From contig JASBVX010000065.1 in NCBI GenBank assembly GCA_029960865.1, positions 1 through 7,482 on the forward strand: 7,482 nucleotides of DNA. The letters run 5' to 3'. Both the position numbers and the translations under genes were made by a program. The stretch comes from Bacillota bacterium (GTDB taxonomy: Bacteria > Bacillota > Sulfobacillia > RBS10-35). The notes beneath the pieces were generated by a model. That model made no database searches. It saw only the letters and a list, made by a program, of their open reading frames with translations, and was not told the DNA's origin. Position 1 is the stretch's first letter. Each line of letters opens with the position of its first letter. Positions 6,130 through 7,482 of the stretch are shown here, one piece after another.

Positions 6130-6852
6130 TTGTCGAGCCAGCTGATCATCAAACCCCGCTCTCAAGGTCTCTGGATTCGCCTCCCCCGGAAGGGCCCCTT
6201 CGCCGAGCTTTGCTTCGAGCTGGAGGCGGAACTGGCCCGCTGGCGCGATAAGGTGCAGGGTTCCACCGTTACGATCGATGCCGGTCCCCGGCTTCTTTCC
6301 ACCGAAGAGCTCCTGGAACTGGAGGCCTTGGTGCACCGCCATGCAGGGGTGCGCATCGTCCAGGTGATCGATAGCGGGGGGTACGGGGAGAAGGAGCCGG
6401 ACGAAGAGACGGTCGGGACGCGGGAAAGGAACGAAGATCCGTTCCCTGAGGATCATGGGGTGGCTGCCAGGCTGGTCCGCCGCACCGTCCGTTCTGGCCA
6501 GCGGATTGTGGCTTCGGGGAGCCTTGTGATTGTGGGGGATGTGAACCCCGGGGCGGAAGTGGTGGCCACCGGCGACATCGTCGTCCTGGGTACCCTGAGG
6601 GGCATGGCCCATGCAGGGGCCGCCGGCGATGAAAAAGCCACCATCACCGCCTGGAGGCTTTCCCCGACGCAGCTGCGCATCGCGGGCCACATCGGACGCC
6701 GCCCCGACGGGGAAGGTTCCCTTCCCCAGGGACCTGAACGAGCGTGGGTGCAAGACGGCGTAATTGTCATCCATGGATTGCAGGAATCTTCGACACTCCG
6801 GGGAGAAGGAGGGCTTGCGGTTGGGAACGGCTATCGTAGTGACGTCCGGTAA
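6130..6852 (+). CDS. minC: Septum site-determining protein MinC
   Basis: MinC blocks FtsZ polymer assembly and, with MinD, keeps division away from the wrong sites. The 240-residue length suits the family. The N-terminal domain (about 1-85) is poorly conserved, as usual for MinC. A charged linker rich in Glu, Asp and Arg (about 82-108) leads to the C-terminal right-handed beta-helix domain (about 112-195), which carries the diagnostic RTVRSGQRI (118-126), VIVGDVNPGAEVVATGDIVVLGTLRGMAHAG and LRIAGHI elements; this domain dimerises and binds MinD. After the usual closing element (VQDGVIVIHG) there are about 22 more residues whose codons contain the minD ribosome binding site and start; this tail may be an overlap product with little function. 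Start TTG 6130 with GGGGAGG at 8-nt spacing. The stop lies 32 bp inside minD. Confidence 0.93.
   Translation: MSSQLIIKPRSQGLWIRLPRKGPFAELCFELEAELARWRDKVQGSTVTIDAGPRLLSTEELLELEALVHRHAGVRIVQVIDSGGYGEKEPDEETVGTRERNEDPFPEDHGVAARLVRRTVRSGQRIVASGSLVIVGDVNPGAEVVATGDIVVLGTLRGMAHAGAAGDEKATITAWRLSPTQLRIAGHIGRRPDGEGSLPQGPERAWVQDGVIVIHGLQESSTLRGEGGLAVGNGYRSDVR
6806..6812 (+). promoter_or_regulatory. Ribosome binding site AAGGAGG for minD, inside minC
   Basis: AAGGAGG at 6806-6812 is 8 nt before TTG 6821 and only 2 nt before the in-frame TTG 6815, so it decides for 6821. It lies within the minC 3' coding end, which suggests translational coupling and a set MinC:MinD ratio. Confidence 0.65.
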
Positions 6853-7482
6853 GGGAGGGGTCGGGAAAACCACCACCTCCGCCAATGTGGGCAGCGCCCT
6901 GGCGCAGGCGGGGCGCAAAGTGGTCCTGGTGGATGCCGACATCGGCCTTCGCAACCTGGACCTGGTGATGGGTTTGGAGAACCGCATCGTCTACGACCTG
7001 GTGGATGTGGTGGAAGGCTATACTCGCCTCAAGAACGCCCTCATTCGGGACAAGCGCTTTGCTGAGCTCTACCTTTTGCCGGCCGCCCAGACGAAAGACA
7101 AGACGGCCGTCACCCCGGAGCAGATGCGGCGGGTCGTGGAGGAACTCAAGGAAGACTTCGACTATGTCATCATGGATTGCCCCGCCGGCATCGAGCAGGG
7201 GTTTCGCAACGCCATCGCCGGTGCCGATGAGGCCATCATCGTCACCACCCCGGAAGTGGCGGCAGTGCGGGATGCCGACCGCATCATCGGCCTTCTGGAA
7301 GCGGAAGGTCTCACCCGACCCAAACTGGTCATCAACCGGATCCGCCCCCAGATGGTGAGGCGGGGCGATATGATGGAAATAGACGACATCCTGGACATCC
7401 TGGCCATCGACCTCATCGGCGTTGTCCCGGATGACGAATTCATCGTGGTTTCCACCAACCGGGGAGAGCCGGCCGTCCTCAA
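6821..7482 (+). CDS. minD: Septum site-determining protein MinD (3'-truncated by window)
   Basis: MinD is a membrane-associated ATPase of the ParA/MinD class that recruits MinC to the membrane. The window holds the first 220 codons; the family is about 265-270 residues, so roughly the last 45-50 residues, including the expected C-terminal amphipathic membrane helix, are outside. Visible motifs: deviant Walker A GKGGVGKTTT (residues 10-19, with signature Lys11 and Walker Lys16), switch I region DADIGLRNLD (38-47), GLENRIVYDLVDVVEG, PAAQTKDKTAV, and Walker B/switch II DCPAGIEQG (119-127). These match MinD more closely than ParA or Mrp. TTG 6821 gives MGTAIVVTSGKGG, the expected N-terminus, with a well placed AAGGAGG. 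The gene overlaps minC by 32 bp in another frame. No frameshift in the visible part. Confidence 0.97.
   Translation, partial: MGTAIVVTSGKGGVGKTTTSANVGSALAQAGRKVVLVDADIGLRNLDLVMGLENRIVYDLVDVVEGYTRLKNALIRDKRFAELYLLPAAQTKDKTAVTPEQMRRVVEELKEDFDYVIMDCPAGIEQGFRNAIAGADEAIIVTTPEVAAVRDADRIIGLLEAEGLTRPKLVINRIRPQMVRRGDMMEIDDILDILAIDLIGVVPDDEFIVVSTNRGEPAVL

Noticed and set aside
6123..6252. ATG 6123 as a possible minC start
   Set aside because: It is in a different frame that terminates after about 42 codons and shows no MinC similarity.
5845..6987. A 380-codon minus-strand open frame opposite the mrdA end, minC and the minD start
   Set aside because: No family motif, and it runs antisense to MinC and MinD motifs that are clearly coding on the + strand.
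7005..7358. A 117-codon + strand frame within minD
   Set aside because: It is an out-of-frame shadow; the MinD frame is open from 6821 to the window end and carries all MinD motifs.

Overview
The window reads as a contiguous piece of chromosome from a GC-rich bacterium (mid-60s % GC judged by eye), most probably a Bacillota/Clostridia-type Gram-positive, perhaps a thermophile of the Moorella/Ammonifex/Limnochordia kind. Three things point there: the gene order valS ... DUF4321 - radC - mreB - mreC - mreD - PBP2 - minC - minD, which is a classic Bacillota arrangement; the presence of a DUF4321 protein; and strong Shine-Dalgarno sequences with frequent GTG and TTG starts. The genus cannot be fixed from sequence alone. 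All genes are on the + strand.

Layout: 1-501 is the 3' end of valS (valyl-tRNA synthetase). 502-620 is a spacer with a perfect 12-bp hairpin directly after the valS stop. 621-875 encodes a small two-helix membrane protein (DUF4321). 891-1619 is radC. 1629-2663, 2678-3520 and 3510-4064 are mreB, mreC and mreD. 4061-6016 is a class B penicillin-binding protein (PBP2/MrdA type). 6017-6129 is a second spacer containing a small GNRA-type hairpin. 6130-6852 is minC. 6821 to the window end is minD, cut off by the window edge. There is no stretch of more than 300 bases without a gene.

The genes form a cell-shape and division module. MreB filaments with MreC, MreD and the PBP2 transpeptidase are the core of the elongasome that builds lateral wall peptidoglycan. 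MinC and MinD inhibit FtsZ ring assembly at unwanted sites. From DUF4321 through PBP2 the genes are 15 nt apart or less, or overlap (mreC/mreD by 11 bp, mreD/mrdA by ATGA), so they look like one transcription unit. minC/minD overlap by 32 bp and may be a second unit or a continuation of the first. I see no mobile element, CRISPR array, tRNA, rRNA or foreign-looking cargo. The most interesting material is modest: the two structured spacers, the small uncharacterised DUF4321 protein, the lack of the folC and maf genes often found between valS and radC, and the minC tail that doubles as the minD ribosome binding region.
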